From Prostheceraeus crozeri (taxonomy: Eukaryota > Platyhelminthes > Polycladida > Euryleptidae): a DNA stretch of 64,000 nt. The stretch lies in contig CAJQUW010004469.1 of NCBI GenBank assembly GCA_907163375.1, positions 620,001-684,000 of the forward strand. The letters are read 5' to 3'. Both the position numbers and the translations under genes were made by a program. The notes below the pieces were generated by a model. It saw only the letters and a list, made by a program, of their open reading frames with translations, was not told where the DNA came from and did no database searches. This document shows, piece after piece, positions 52,301 through 57,201 of the stretch. Positions within the stretch are counted from its first letter, which is position 1. Each line of letters opens with the position of its first letter.

Positions 52301-55300
52301 AGGAAAATCAATAGAACGTCATCAACAAGCCAAACTTTTTATTAGCATTTGTAATTAACGTATCATTGATTTCCATAACTCTGTTTTGTAGATGAAGAAA
52401 GCTGAAGTATTGGTTCTGAGTTAATTTAATTAACAGTAAAATTAATTCATGTGAAGCCAGATGCAATGTTGAATTTGAATTATTTCACAGGAATAGACAG
52501 CTTAACAAGTATGTATAATTTAGGTCCACCACGTGACGGTTGCGCATAATCACTATATCCACTCCCCACTATAATGAACACACCTTTTTTGCAAAGTACT
52601 GGCGCCTTCATTCTTCGGTAATCTTATAGTTTTCCCTTTATCACTTGTCGAGACTTCATGAGAACTTGAATATTCCATTCACCAATTCTTGTTTCATTCA
52701 CCAATTTGGTGTAAGAGCCTTGTACTTTGCGAAATATACAGGACTATTTTCGGACAAACTTCACGGGTTTTCGATTTCGCGATTAATAACATGGCGTGAT
52801 CAAGTCCATGGATTATTTCAAGTAAACTCAGAATATTACTATATGAAGAAGATGTTCAAATGTTCAGAACTTAAAAACTTGATATTTGAAATATTTTTGT
52901 AAATGAGCCCGATCGAATCTGGACAAGCGGACTTCAGTTTCGTACCTAGGACATTCGAATTGCATACAAGCAGTAAAGAATGGCCTGAAACAAAATTTCG
53001 ACTATGTCATGTAATCAGTTATACTATTTCATAAAAAGAATCTGAAAAAACTGAAAGAACATGAAATATGAATTGTGAAAAAATAACATTAACTAAATTA
53101 ATATATTGGTTCGTGAATTCGCTAAGGTATCTTTAAAAAATATGCAATTCTCCAACCCATTTTGTGGAACAAACATAATTGAGAAAAATCGCTACCTCCG
53201 TAATGGCCGGTACCTGTTCATTTCGACAGTGTAACTTTGAAAATTTTAGCTATTTTTCTTCATTCATCCACTTTCTTCAAAACAAAAAGCACTTGACCAT
53301 TGTATCAAGATTGCATAATATCATCCGACCAGTCCTTTCGAACTTTGCCTTGAGATACTGTACAAAATGAAATTCTGGCTTTCACTTCATGCTGAAATGA
53401 ATCAATGTTCCTCGTATAAGGGAATAGACACCTCGTGTGACCAATCAAAGATTTAAAGTGTTATGCCTACATGAGACATTGTCAATCTAAAGCACAAATT
53501 GTTTTGATTCAGCTACAAGTGCATTTAAAATCCTCACAAGAATAATGTTGATTAGTAAATAGAAATTATGATACAAATAAGTCAACAGATTAGCTAGATG
53601 TACTTCTCCTATTAGTCTAAATTTTCCATTATAATTTATAAATCAGTTGAATTTATGAAATCGGAGGTAAAATCCAAATATTATGCGGTTGATGAAAAAC
53701 CTTTTACCGATAGAAATTTGATTCTGGCTCTTTTGCTCTTCACCCCATAAATTACATATTAATGTATATCCACAAAATGCCTTCATTAACGCGATATTAA
53801 ATTCTTCGCATTAATCTGATACAATTACTTTTTTCACTTTATCAGCGCTTTTGTTTGAAATTGTCAAGTTTGCGACCGATGGCTTTGACTATTTTCGTAT
53901 ACTGACCATTTTAATCACGTGATTCTTCTTAGTTATATGATCAATGAACAATGAGTTAGACTGAGGTGGCATTCAACCCTTGCCGTGGTCCTTAAGGTAG
54001 TATTCAGTGTATGATTGGAATTTTTGAATTTTCAAATTTGACTTTGTTCTTCAATACTGACATGAATCTCGTACAGTCATACGACCTGCTGTTATCATTT
54101 TCTGAACAAGCATTAATATGTGATGGAGTTTGGTAGAGATGACATTTGAAATTTCATATATTTTATCTGTGAATCTGGTTTAAGTTCAGCTGACATTTTC
54201 AGGAATATCGCCGATGATCATGGAAAAGGAGCAACAACTTCTGCCTCTCGTAATTCAATGACCAGCAAGAAGAACATGGCCATCGTTTTCTTGGATGCTC
54301 GTGGCATTCTTTATATTATTGTTTTGCCCTTAGGACAGCTCGTAGCATACTTTGCTTACAGTGAGGAGCTTGAAAGGATGAAAAACGCTGTACATGAGAA
54401 GAGACGGTGTACCAATCTCAGTGATTTCTTTCTGAGATAACTCGACACCACACACACGTCCTTAGAAACAAAGAAGAAGCTGTTTGAAATCGGACTCTCC
54501 ATTTTTGAATTTCCTCGGACTCTCTGATTTGAAATTCGGGAATGCTACGTCATCGATATCTATGAGAACTGTCATCTTCTGCTTTGCGCACTTAGCTTGT
54601 CAGTCCCGTGTCTAACCTGACAGAACGGGCGAAACATATCGTAAGAAAAGTTTTGTTGAACAAGAATGCAAATTGAACACCAACATGAATGATGCTTTAT
54701 AAACTAGCCAAGGGAGCAAATTTCTTCCGTGAAAATTGTTGGTAAAAAAAAAACAAAAGAAATAGAATTAAATTTTTATCGGTCAACATTTTTTCATCAA
54801 CCATAATATCTTAAATGTTTCATTATCTTGGAAACTGATATTTTCGAGTTATAAAACCACTGGAAAACCCTGGATCATAAAACTGCTCCGTGACGGCGAT
54901 TCCTAGATTCCCATATATATATTTGTCTATGTCAGGTGATCTGTCAATGAAATCTGTCGTGAATTGCAACCTGATTGGAAGATAAAATGTTCGATTTCCT
55001 TGAAGTTATGATATTTTGTGATTTGTTGAGTGTATTATCAGATGATGCTGTCATGCAAAATCATAAGCATGATAAAAAACGCACCAGATAATATTATTTA
55101 TCAGAATCATGATATTCAATGGATGAGAACCATTACTTAGTTGCAATTGAATTACACGGTGAAAGCGTAGCGATCGGCTGTTGATAATTATGAAGATCGT
55201 CAAAGATTTTGTATATAAATGCGTACAATTTAAATTGTCTTTTTTCTTTCTGTAGGAGTACTCGTTCTTTTGACAGCGGGTACAGCCCTGGACCGACTAT

Positions 55301-55697
55301 GATGACCAATCTGCAACATCTGCCTCTCCATCTTCAACAACAAGCACTGATCCAACACCAACAAAGACATCAGTCTCCGCAACCTCCACATGGTACTTTC
55401 CTTCCTCCACCTCCGCCCCAACTTACAAACCTTCATGTACCTCACTGCCCACAGCAGCAACATCAGTCCAGTCCACCTCCTCCACCGCCACCACCACCTC
55501 AACAGAACCAACAACCAACCGGCGTGTCAACCAATAGTGAAGATCGCTCCCATATGAATCCCAACACTTCAACTTTCAGTGTCAACAGTAGCACACTGTC
55601 GAGAAGGAGTAGCCTTGCGCAAGCGCAATCGTCACCTCTCGGGACTCCGCCGCCACAGCCTCAACAGGTTCAGTTGTCGCAGGCAACAAACGTGTGA
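1157..55697 (+). CDS. kirrel-like: Kirre/Roughest/Neph1-like Ig-superfamily adhesion receptor, C-terminal part (8 exons in window)
   Basis: Joined exons 1157-1314, 14736-14990, 24995-25142, 28272-28420, 30585-30707, 35344-35513, 37225-37337 and 55256-55697 total 1558 bases: one base finishing a split codon, then 518 codons and a stop. All junctions are AG/GT with matching phases. Domain order: second half of an Ig domain, a whole Ig domain, an Ig domain split over two exons, a transmembrane helix, and a cytoplasmic tail of about 245 residues. The membrane-proximal Ig domain ends with DYNCSATNAYGGDW, the pattern I recall for the last Ig domain of Roughest/Kirre/Neph1. The tail is rich in Ser, Pro and Gln and ends in ATNV. 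Family members are homophilic or nephrin-binding adhesion molecules acting in myoblast fusion, cell sorting, axon guidance and filtration slits. The start codon, signal peptide and upstream Ig domains lie left of the window. Assignment to the Kirre family rather than another Ig receptor is inferred from domain order and motifs; orthology is not proven. Confidence 0.8.
3601..4751. mobile_element. MITE with TTTATACTTCCTCC inverted ends, interrupted by a second MITE
   Basis: The left end reads AAGCATGGTTTATACTTCC; the reverse complement of the right end reads AAGGACTGTTTTATACTTCC. The right terminus is split: GGAGGAAGTATAAAACAGTCCT lies before 4070, and a repeat of CAGTCCT plus T follows the inner element at 4744-4751. 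Without the inner element it is about 470 bases. Its own target duplication is not clear (ATATT versus ATGTT). Confidence 0.6.
4070..4743. mobile_element. MITE nested in the preceding one, about 60-base inverted ends
   Basis: The left end TACTTATGGGCTATCTCCCC continues through CCAGGTTTTCAAATTTTTC and AAATGAATCAATCGT. The right end is its near-perfect reverse complement down to the same point. CAGTCCT flanks both sides (4063-4069, 4744-4750); extended to nine bases the match is 8 of 9. The C-run and TTTTCAA in the ends resemble the MITE at 53-472, so both may belong to one MULE-like superfamily. Confidence 0.75.
7184..9634 (-). pseudogene. hAT-family transposase gene (ZNF862/KIAA1586-like type), broken
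   Basis: Three blocks in three frames read in order on the minus strand: 9484-8389, 8354-7794 and 7738-7187. Block 1 has a Pro/Ala/Ser-rich N-terminus, a zinc-finger-like region (FCFCQIC ... HAVSASHSEAC) and two RNase-H-fold motifs, SIQIDGSDDKW and ITTDGASENTG, each with a likely catalytic Asp. Block 2 matches the all-alpha region of this family (RELQ-like helix, then VRFAQHYLQLLTAVL for the usual TRWVEH). Block 3 ends in the hAT dimerisation motif PALSFLAQILLSITPDS followed by VERAVSCLNNFKTSDR. At least two frame changes and a stop separate the blocks. A short upstream exon is likely: ATG at 9634 gives MPTEERNRKRKEKQLEKEAK before a candidate 70-90-base intron ending CTTAG at about 9485. Terminal inverted repeats were not found. 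It lies antisense in the host intron. Confidence 0.8.
11470..11620. repeat. Candidate MITE with GCCCAC ends and internal palindrome
   Basis: The left end GCCCACTTAGGTAATGCCGC faces a right end whose reverse complement is GCCCACCGAATAAGTCATAA followed by GGCGCAAGTCAT. Inside is the perfect palindrome ATGACTTATCATAAGTCAT. No clear target duplication was found. Confidence 0.4.
13085..13504. repeat. AT-rich palindromic MITE built on ATGATATCAT motifs
   Basis: The ends GATAGGCAATGATAAAATG and (rc of right end) GATCGGCAATGATATCATTT are inverted. The palindrome ATGATATCATTTTA recurs several times near each end and the middle is unrelated AT-rich sequence. No coding capacity. Superfamily unknown. 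Confidence 0.55.
13910..14450 (+). mobile_element. LINE 3' remnant (C-terminal zinc-knuckle region)
   Basis: From about 14025 one frame reads TEALILAAQD, then KHVMKATTCRRCYTKDEAVD, with stops and frame changes. This matches the conserved C-terminus of a widespread non-LTR retrotransposon group (ETEALICAAQDQALRT ... CRxCxxxxETVxHI). Near 14300-14400 a second frame gives KIEAQRLWNTKTEVASAVIG, which in these LINEs is the KIEVQRLWxMKTxVIPVVIG block close to the stop. It is a 5'-truncated, heavily mutated copy. The clade could not be fixed. Confidence 0.7.
14736..14990 (+). CDS. Kirre-like exon b: complete Ig domain
   Basis: The acceptor is TTCTTTGCAG, ending at 14735, and the donor is GTAAGA at 14991. 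The domain starts APTFKQTSS and carries all three Ig-core residues: Cys in VIMDCDARSNPPP, Trp in TVTWRLDG, and Tyr-x-Cys in GTYICTARAD. The NPPPTVTW segment is typical of I-set domains of adhesion receptors. About 85 residues sit in one exon, entering on phase 1 and leaving on phase 1. By position this is the second-last Ig domain of the receptor (Ig4 if the family number of five holds). There is no in-frame stop. Confidence 0.9.
15170..15305 (-). mobile_element. tRNA-derived SINE (minus strand)
   Basis: On the minus strand an A-box-like TGGCTAAGGGC is followed some 45 bases later by a B-box-like GTTCGACTCCC. No tRNA cloverleaf with paired acceptor ends is evident, so it is called a SINE head rather than a tRNA gene. 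Its tail is not recognised. Confidence 0.45.
17004..17220. mobile_element. Hairpin MITE with ATCAGACAC ends
   Basis: ATCAGACAC at the left is matched by GTGTCTGAT at the right. The centre (17131-17193) is an almost perfect 63-base palindrome with TTTGATCACAATGCA arms around TAATATTATTA. It would fold into a stable stem. Confidence 0.6.
18266..18395 (+). mobile_element. tRNA-derived SINE with good B box
   Basis: An A-box-like TGGCCTTGTGGTTAAAGG (18278-18295) and a perfect B box GGTTCAAACC (18330-18339) are spaced as in a tRNA head with a long variable region. A stretch GGCCAAAGCATG downstream complements part of the head. The end is uncertain because a second SINE follows. Confidence 0.55.
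18451..18640 (+). mobile_element. tRNA-derived SINE with RTE-like tail
   Basis: The head has CGGCACAGTGGTTTCCGCG (A-box region) and GGGCTCGAGCCCC (B-box region, 18512-18524). The body carries GTCATCGGAAGTCGTCAGG then AAGGGCATCCGAAC, a tail type shared by many invertebrate SINEs and RTE-clade LINEs. The final part, GACTATGTCTCAGCACCGTC onward to GACGT near 18640, recurs in the minus-strand copy at 25.95-26.11 kb. Confidence 0.65.
19004..19470. mobile_element. hAT-type MITE with CAGTGTTTTTT ends
   Basis: The left terminus CAGTGTTTTTTAGTG is mirrored by AAAAAACACTG at the right. Flanking octamers ATATAAAG (18996-19003) and GTATGAAG (19471-19478) match at 6 of 8 positions, consistent with a decayed 8-base hAT duplication. 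Sub-terminal TTACTTC/GAAGTAA motifs recur in both halves. Confidence 0.65.
22650..23345. mobile_element. Foldback/long-TIR element, copy 1
   Basis: Two inverted arms of roughly 270 bases flank a middle of about 170 bases. Shared landmarks include GAGGCCGAAAAGGAGACAGA at the left and GGCATGGAATGACTTCAGG near the inner edge of the left arm. The arms have diverged strongly. It is the same family as 37767-38493. No coding domain recognised. Confidence 0.6.
24618..24778. mobile_element. Hairpin MITE
   Basis: The halves GCATTACTCCAACTGTGAAT and (rc of right) GCTCCAACTGTAATAAGTCA lead inward to GTAGCACATAT / ATATGTGCTAC, and outward to TTTTTCGG / CCGAAAAA. It is a single stem-loop of about 160 bases without coding capacity. 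Confidence 0.6.
24995..25142 (+). CDS. Kirre-like exon c: first half of the membrane-proximal Ig domain
   Basis: The acceptor is TATTTTACAG, ending at 24994, and the donor is GTAAAG at 25143. The reading after the split codon is KPKIVVKNLVHAREDES, then the B-strand cysteine in ANIKCSIQAIP and the core tryptophan in DQIVWQKDKIP. The exon ends inside the domain on phase 2, leaving AG of an Arg codon that exon d completes. The split between the W region and the Y-x-C region matches exon d exactly. Confidence 0.88.
25143..28271 (+). other. Intron between exons c and d (3.1 kb)
   Basis: One SINE was recognised (25944-26115, minus) and a short perfect-type hairpin GTTCCACTCCTTA / TAAGGAATGGAAC at 26905-26931. 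Open frames at 26.6-27.4 kb are low-complexity AT-rich readings without a recognisable domain. Confidence 0.65.
25944..26115 (-). mobile_element. tRNA-derived SINE with RTE-like tail (minus strand)
   Basis: On the minus strand: a B-box-like GATCGAATCCCC, then GTCATTGGAAGTCGGCAGG then AAGGATGTCCGAAC, then GACTATACCTAGAAGCATCC to GACGTC. This order matches the copy at 18451-18640 along its body and tail, so the two form one family. Confidence 0.65.
28272..28420 (+). CDS. Kirre-like exon d: second half of the membrane-proximal Ig domain
   Basis: The acceptor is CTTTGTTTCAG, ending at 28271, and the donor is GTAAGT at 28421. Residues run HSFSEEKFLRGVTSVLHITK, then the strand F motif DPSHFGDYNCSATNAYG. 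NCS inside this motif is a possible N-glycosylation site. The Tyr-x-Cys followed by NxYG is the strongest family signature in the gene, since Roughest and Kirre have a similar YNC-x-x-x-N-x-YG stretch just before the membrane helix. The exon leaves on phase 1 and joins the transmembrane exon as SPAG-D. Confidence 0.92.
28421..30584 (+). other. Intron between exons d and e (2.2 kb)
   Basis: Its right half carries the first copy of a dispersed repeat with a tandem tail (29450-30125). Otherwise AT-rich with no recognised element. Confidence 0.65.
29450..30125. repeat. Dispersed repeat with 20-23-base tandem tail, copy 1
   Basis: The head CAGCGACCACAC and the later ACGAGCACGAATGGCTCACA segment are shared with copy 2, but about 330 bases of unrelated sequence separate them here. 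The tail (29946-30112) contains about eight degenerate units of 20-23 bases of the type ATTTGGTTTGGAATnGTnnn, ending with ATATTTGCTCTTACAATGTC. Confidence 0.55.
30585..30707 (+). CDS. Kirre-like exon e: transmembrane segment and stop-transfer
   Basis: The acceptor is ATCTTTACAG, ending at 30584, and the donor is GTAAGA at 30708. The exon encodes a short linker DEVP, then about 25 hydrophobic residues (IAFISGAAIAVVLTIV followed by IMIVILFLC), then the basic cluster RRNNRRR. This is a type I single-pass helix with cytoplasmic positive charges. The following QYYNKG starts the intracellular tail. The exon enters and leaves on phase 1, so skipping it would keep the frame and would predict a form without a membrane anchor, though nothing here shows that this happens. 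Confidence 0.92.
30950..31250. repeat. Dispersed repeat with 20-23-base tandem tail, copy 2
   Basis: CATCCAGCGACCACACGTTG, GAGTACGAGCGGTTCACAG and GCTTGATCTATATAATGAGA correspond in order to copy 1. The tail (31137-31240) has about five units, ending ATATTTGTTTTTGCAATGTC. It lies in the same orientation as copy 1, on the other side of the transmembrane exon. Confidence 0.55.
32912..33675 (-). repeat. Inverted arm of the Penelope-like element (left)
   Basis: Reverse complement of 34123-34887 with only a few substitutions and one single-base length difference. It contains a second copy of the GIY-YIG coding region and ends, like the right arm, in the motif CCTGGATGACCAGG followed by TGAAACCGGTTGGGCTA (minus strand reading). 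Confidence 0.9.
33676..34761 (+). CDS. Penelope-like RT (C-terminal part) and GIY-YIG endonuclease
   Basis: The frame is open from within the left arm to TGA at 34761, but meaningful similarity starts at about 33685 with FKSWLWYLDDIFIIW. Next come the RT thumb-like region (LPFLDVLVYKENTKT, HKPTDSFNYVPFHSNHPRH) and a linker with KDHKIQRSYRQPKSL. A Cys cluster CKDKKCPCC follows, typical of the Penelope linker, and then the endonuclease with GIY-YIG counterparts IYVL and YIG, an Arg in LRARMRVHR, and a terminal Glu-containing helix (ESKEKLCIEMIQ). About 360 residues remain; full-length proteins are roughly twice that. No promoter or N-terminus remains, so it is not expected to be active. Confidence 0.85.
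   Translation, partial: FIYDLFKSWLWYLDDIFIIWKDTFGNIDDFYDNLNKLNDTIKFTMESDAPQLPFLDVLVYKENTKTETDIYHKPTDSFNYVPFHSNHPRHCVKNIPYALANRINRIVSKPDLKDLRLHMLGYPHDLVNDAIIRATCMNRRVSDASDTVSNDKRIPFVETYNPNNPNVHKDIISPVFSSLQLTPFFKDHKIQRSYRQPKSLFHVLRKNNRITFSGVNQCKDKKCPCCASIIEGTEFPFAKNNIAKIFEVKSNMNCSTKDVIYVLKCRGCDSNYIGQASDSLRARMRVHRQHILDTRYRQLYVSHHIASCSRHDPPFLCMPILKLPSNCSRRFRESKEKLCIEMIQPLLNRDVIATTANVITD
35344..35513 (+). CDS. Kirre-like exon f: juxtamembrane cytoplasmic tail
   Basis: The acceptor is TTATCGTTCCAG, ending at 35343, and the donor is GTGAGTG at 35514. The reading is AQSMPNAALHLTPDHPVGGS, followed by Ser/Pro-rich sequence with RPVSPAQSHSLYQW and ending SSYVRYDFDDR. Tyrosines in SLYQW and YVRYDF are possible phosphorylation sites; Kirre/Neph1 tails are known Src-family kinase targets that recruit Grb2-type adaptors. 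The exon ends on phase 0. An open frame upstream of the acceptor continues to the left but is intronic. Confidence 0.82.
35514..37224 (+). other. Intron between exons f and g (1.7 kb)
   Basis: Contains a LINE tail on the minus strand (36309-36665). The remainder is AT-rich and shows nothing recognisable. Confidence 0.65.
36309..36665 (-). mobile_element. LINE 3' remnant (C-terminus of the reverse transcriptase protein)
   Basis: The minus strand reads RRLEACEMWI, then MKKISWIEHPTNQGVLRTAN, GRGQHQWVRHVFQHD, and RMEGRRPRGRTRKRMLEF. This is the end of many non-LTR retrotransposon proteins (RISWxDHVxNEEVLRR ... GHVxR ... GxIEGKRxRGRQR). The upstream part is cut off and has a stop and frame change. 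The clade could not be settled from so short a piece. Confidence 0.75.
37225..37337 (+). CDS. Kirre-like exon g: acidic cytoplasmic segment
   Basis: The acceptor is TTCACTTTCAG, ending at 37224, and the donor is GTAAGTTC at 37338. It encodes SSNPRNGSLLRFKPVEMNN followed by STSDKLMVNLDEEEVYKEE. The acidic DEEEVYKEE stretch carries a Tyr in an acidic setting, a plausible tyrosine-kinase site. It ends on phase 2 with GA. The next exon needs one base to complete the codon, and three pieces downstream (43564, 54203, 55256) all satisfy this. Confidence 0.82.
37767..38493. mobile_element. Foldback/long-TIR element, copy 2
   Basis: Arms of about 275-285 bases (37767-38045 and 38215-38493) are inverted copies sharing, e.g., CCTCTTCTTGTTGGAGAGGA and TTCCATTGGAT. 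Similarity stays high enough for the element to fold into one long stem with a loop of about 170 bases. The minus strand of the right arm is open for a stretch (ESARLPSSSEFLFLLERIEE), not recognised. Same family as 22650-23345, but its arms are better preserved. Confidence 0.75.
43564..43590 (+). CDS. Candidate 27-base microexon of the Kirre-like gene
   Basis: A 27-base segment lies between CTATTATCTCAG (ending 43563) and the donor GTAATG (43591). It would take up the GA left by exon g and leave AG for the last exon, reading D-TSDSFPHP-R between KE and STRSF, so it keeps the frame. Ser/Thr/Pro content suits the tail. Microexons are common in neuronal adhesion receptors of animals. Chance is a real alternative, since a segment this short with weak flanking signals can arise randomly in an 18-kb intron. 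Confidence 0.28.
45098..45260. mobile_element. PIF/Harbinger-type MITE, 163 bases
   Basis: The ends AGGTCCATTCACAC and GTGTGAATGGACCC are inverted, and the element is flanked by TAA on both sides (45095-45097, 45261-45263), the target duplication of Harbinger elements. GC content is higher than the surroundings, with GCGGCGCAGCGC and GGCGCGGGAACGC inside. No coding capacity. Confidence 0.7.
49501..51217 (-). mobile_element. Mariner element with long (~190-base) inverted ends, defective
   Basis: Both ends carry CGTGGTGTGATCCAAAATGT in inverted orientation, and near-identical inverted sequence continues for about 190 bases to AAATTTA. TA flanks each end (49499-49500, 51218-51219), the usual mariner target. 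Total length 1717 bases. The coding part lies on the minus strand. Ends with so few differences suggest moderate age, while the coding region has decayed more, as expected for a non-autonomous passenger. Confidence 0.9.
49919..50892 (-). pseudogene. Mariner transposase, broken
   Basis: The N-terminal helix-turn-helix part is at 50835-50650 (MNVSTVSAIEYRSAIRFLMI ... ILNELNFAYG ... VYFWISEFKRGRQFVE, then a stop). The C-terminal catalytic part is at 50296-49919 (MLTVFWNALWIQLVDFADRS, LLLQHDNAPIYTS, HPPYLPDIAPSNFYLF). The second catalytic Asp is present in HDNAP. The third, normally Asp in APSD, reads Asn (APSN), and the spacing HDN to APS is the 34 residues expected of D34D mariners. The middle, which should hold the first catalytic Asp in a TGDE motif, reads in shifted frames and I cannot find it. 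The copy is inactive. Confidence 0.82.
54203..54440 (+). other. Candidate alternative last exon of the Kirre-like gene, formed largely from an old mariner transposase fragment
   Basis: A strong acceptor (GACATTTTCAG) ends at 54202. From there the frame is open for 79 residues to TAA at 54438-54440, and it is the frame exon g requires (GA + G). The first 18 residues (NIADDHGKGATTSASRNS) look like an unremarkable polar tail. From about 54258 the reading becomes mariner-like: NMAIVFLDARGILYI resembles the transposase block VMATVFWDARGI-F-DYL, followed by ELERMKNAVHEKRR for LLxRLKxxIxEKRP. Beyond the stop, similarity resumes as HTSLETKKKLFEIG for the HTS...TKKKLxELG block to about 54535. No in-phase donor is present, so it would be a terminal exon replacing the tail's polyQ/polyP and PDZ end. 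Without transcript data it may equally be an unused transposon remnant with a chance acceptor. Confidence 0.35.
54258..54535 (+). mobile_element. Mariner transposase remnant (central DDE region), + strand
   Basis: Two adjacent stretches resemble the middle of a mariner transposase, the part leading to the second catalytic Asp and just after it. The first is MAIVFLDARGILYI through NAVHEKRR (54282-54410). After a frame change comes HTSLETKKKLFEIG (about 54450-54500). The second catalytic Asp would lie in the DTTHTS piece, where mariners read HDNAPxHTS. No terminal repeats were found nearby. It belongs to a different lineage from the element at 49.5-51.2 kb, which reads ILLVDFADRS-like sequence at the same place. 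It is clearly old. Confidence 0.7.
55256..55697 (+). CDS. Kirre-like last coding exon: polyGln/polyPro tail with PDZ-ligand-like C-terminus
   Basis: The acceptor is TTTTTTCTTTCTGTAG, ending at 55255, and the stop is TGA at 55695-55697. The tail opens STRSFDSGYSPGP, continues into a Gln/His-rich stretch (LPLHLQQQALIQHQQRHQ), then runs of Pro including ten in a row (PPPPPPPPPP), then Ser-rich sequence with a basophilic kinase-like site SRRSSLAQ, and ends LSQATNV. A terminal T-x-V is a class I PDZ ligand; Neph1 ends THV and Roughest TAV, so the ending supports the family. Gln/His-rich tails also occur in fly Roughest. PolyPro could bind SH3 or EVH1 domains (inference). The exon takes the phase-2 GA of exon g directly, so no further exon is needed. 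Confidence 0.88.
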
Positions 55698-56069
55698 ACA
55701 AAACAACGGTCACCAAAAAGGACATTCTTCAGTCATGTGAGGACAGGCGTAAGTAAATGGATGAAAGTGAATTGTTAGGACCAAAATCGATCGGTCTGAA
55801 TTCACCCCGCCTCTGAAAACTAGTCAATATTTGCTTGTGACATTTCATCTGAATTGTTTTGGTTCTACTTCTTTGTCTTGATATCTTTTCTCTTCTTGTA
55901 AGAGTCGCTGTATCTGAGGTTGTACATATACTTTCTACTCATATTACTCCGCTATGGACAGTTATTTCTATTGTCTGGTCATTTGTCTAATTGTACAAAA
56001 AATTGTGAACTATGACTGACACTAAAGTTGAGCAAGACTCAATGTCTTATCATTGTACTATCCAAGTAC

Positions 56070-56075
56070 AATAAA
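56070..56075 (+). terminator. Proximal poly(A) signal AATAAA
   Basis: Canonical AATAAA about 375 bases after the stop, preceded by GTAC. No strong GT-rich element follows directly, so it may be the weaker site. Confidence 0.4.
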
Positions 56076-56744
56076 ACATGACCAACAATAACAATACCCA
56101 TTTCATTCAAAGCGTCTCTTTAGATTGTAATATAAACAGTAGTAAATTGTTTTGCGCATTGATTTTTATACATTAGGCTATAACGTCCAATTTTATATAA
56201 TGCGATCCATCAACTTTCTGTACGTCGTTATTTTTTGCCGAATTTTCAATCATGCATTTCTAACATATATGAAGTTCATCATGTTTTTATCAATTTGGGA
56301 GCTATCATGTCTTTCCACTCTATATCTAGTTGTTAATCAGGGTGCTATCTGAAAAGTTTTGTATACTTTGATCGTTATTTTAATCAGCATGCCTCGAATG
56401 CTGATTAACATATTTACGTACATGTATATCTCAGTAACCAAAGCATTCAGCTACTAAGGTAAAGCGCATTGTGAAATCCAAGTCTGAGAGATAAAGCGTT
56501 ACCTCTGTTGCAAATGTGCTTTGACTTCATCGAATGTTGATGTGGATGTAATTATTTTCTGTTTTTACTTTGTATATAAATTATATAATGTAACAATAAT
56601 GAACTGCAATATTGATTTTCAAATTGTTTTGGAAATATCAAATGAAACACCGCGAAAAGCTTTGTAGTTGTGTTTAAGATTGATTTTACATGTTTTCATA
56701 CATGAGCACTATTGGCTATAAACTCGTGGGATGTCGCTTGTTCA

Positions 56745-56750
56745 AATAAA
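56745..56750 (+). terminator. Distal poly(A) signal AATAAA
   Basis: Canonical AATAAA in TTCAAATAAAGACT, followed 18-30 bases later by a T/G-rich stretch (CTGTGTTTTATCTTTTC), the arrangement expected for cleavage near 56765. It is the likely end of the longest transcript. Confidence 0.55.
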
Positions 56751-57201
56751 GACTATAGACGATACCTGTGTTTTATCTTTTCAATGTTCTAGTGTATTTT
56801 ACAATGCACGAGAGTTCAAAATACTTTTATGACATTTTAAAGTCCTATCTAAGTGCAATGCTCTTCAAGTGATTTCGCTTCCCTCTCTGAAATTTTCATG
56901 TAGACTAGCGTTTCTCAATATTTTATACTCAGCTTTATAATGAAAATTGCTTTACAGGACTCATACGGGATATATTGAATTTTAAATTCTGTAGACTTTT
57001 GCTTACATATCATCATCATATTTGTATAGAAAAAGTTTATTGTAGCATTTTCTAAGTATTTAATATGCAAACAATTCCAGCTATGATCTCAATACCCATT
57101 GAATCCAAATGTTGTGAAATTTCTGACGCATACATTAGTGTACTGTGCGCTATCTTGAACATTCACTGCTCTGTTTGGTCTAGTTGACCATTGCCACAAA
57201 A

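Larger units (their letters stand above)
37338..55255 (+). other. Last intron of the Kirre-like gene (17.9 kb)
   Basis: Contains the foldback element (37767-38493), candidate microexon (43564-43590), Harbinger-type MITE (45098-45260), mariner (49501-51217) and mariner remnant (54258-54535). A (TTTTGA)n-like run lies at 46858-46885. Between 47.6 and 48.75 kb several open frames follow each other on the + strand without a recognisable domain. Elsewhere (38.5-43.5, 45.3-47.6, 51.2-54.2 kb) I see only AT-rich sequence. Confidence 0.65.
55698..56770 (+). other. 3' untranslated region of the Kirre-like gene
   Basis: AT-rich sequence after the stop without long open frames. It holds two candidate poly(A) signals, at 56070 and 56745. 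No transposon was recognised inside it. The right limit is inferred from the second signal and the T/G-rich stretch that follows. Confidence 0.6.

Noticed and set aside
54203-54440. Internal exon between exon g and the last exon
   Set aside because: The only nearby donor (TCTC-GTAATT) would leave phase 1, while the last exon needs phase 2; it could only be a terminal exon.
1157-55697. Nephrin/Sns-type receptor
   Set aside because: Nephrins have a fibronectin III domain before the membrane helix; here an Ig domain joins the transmembrane exon directly.
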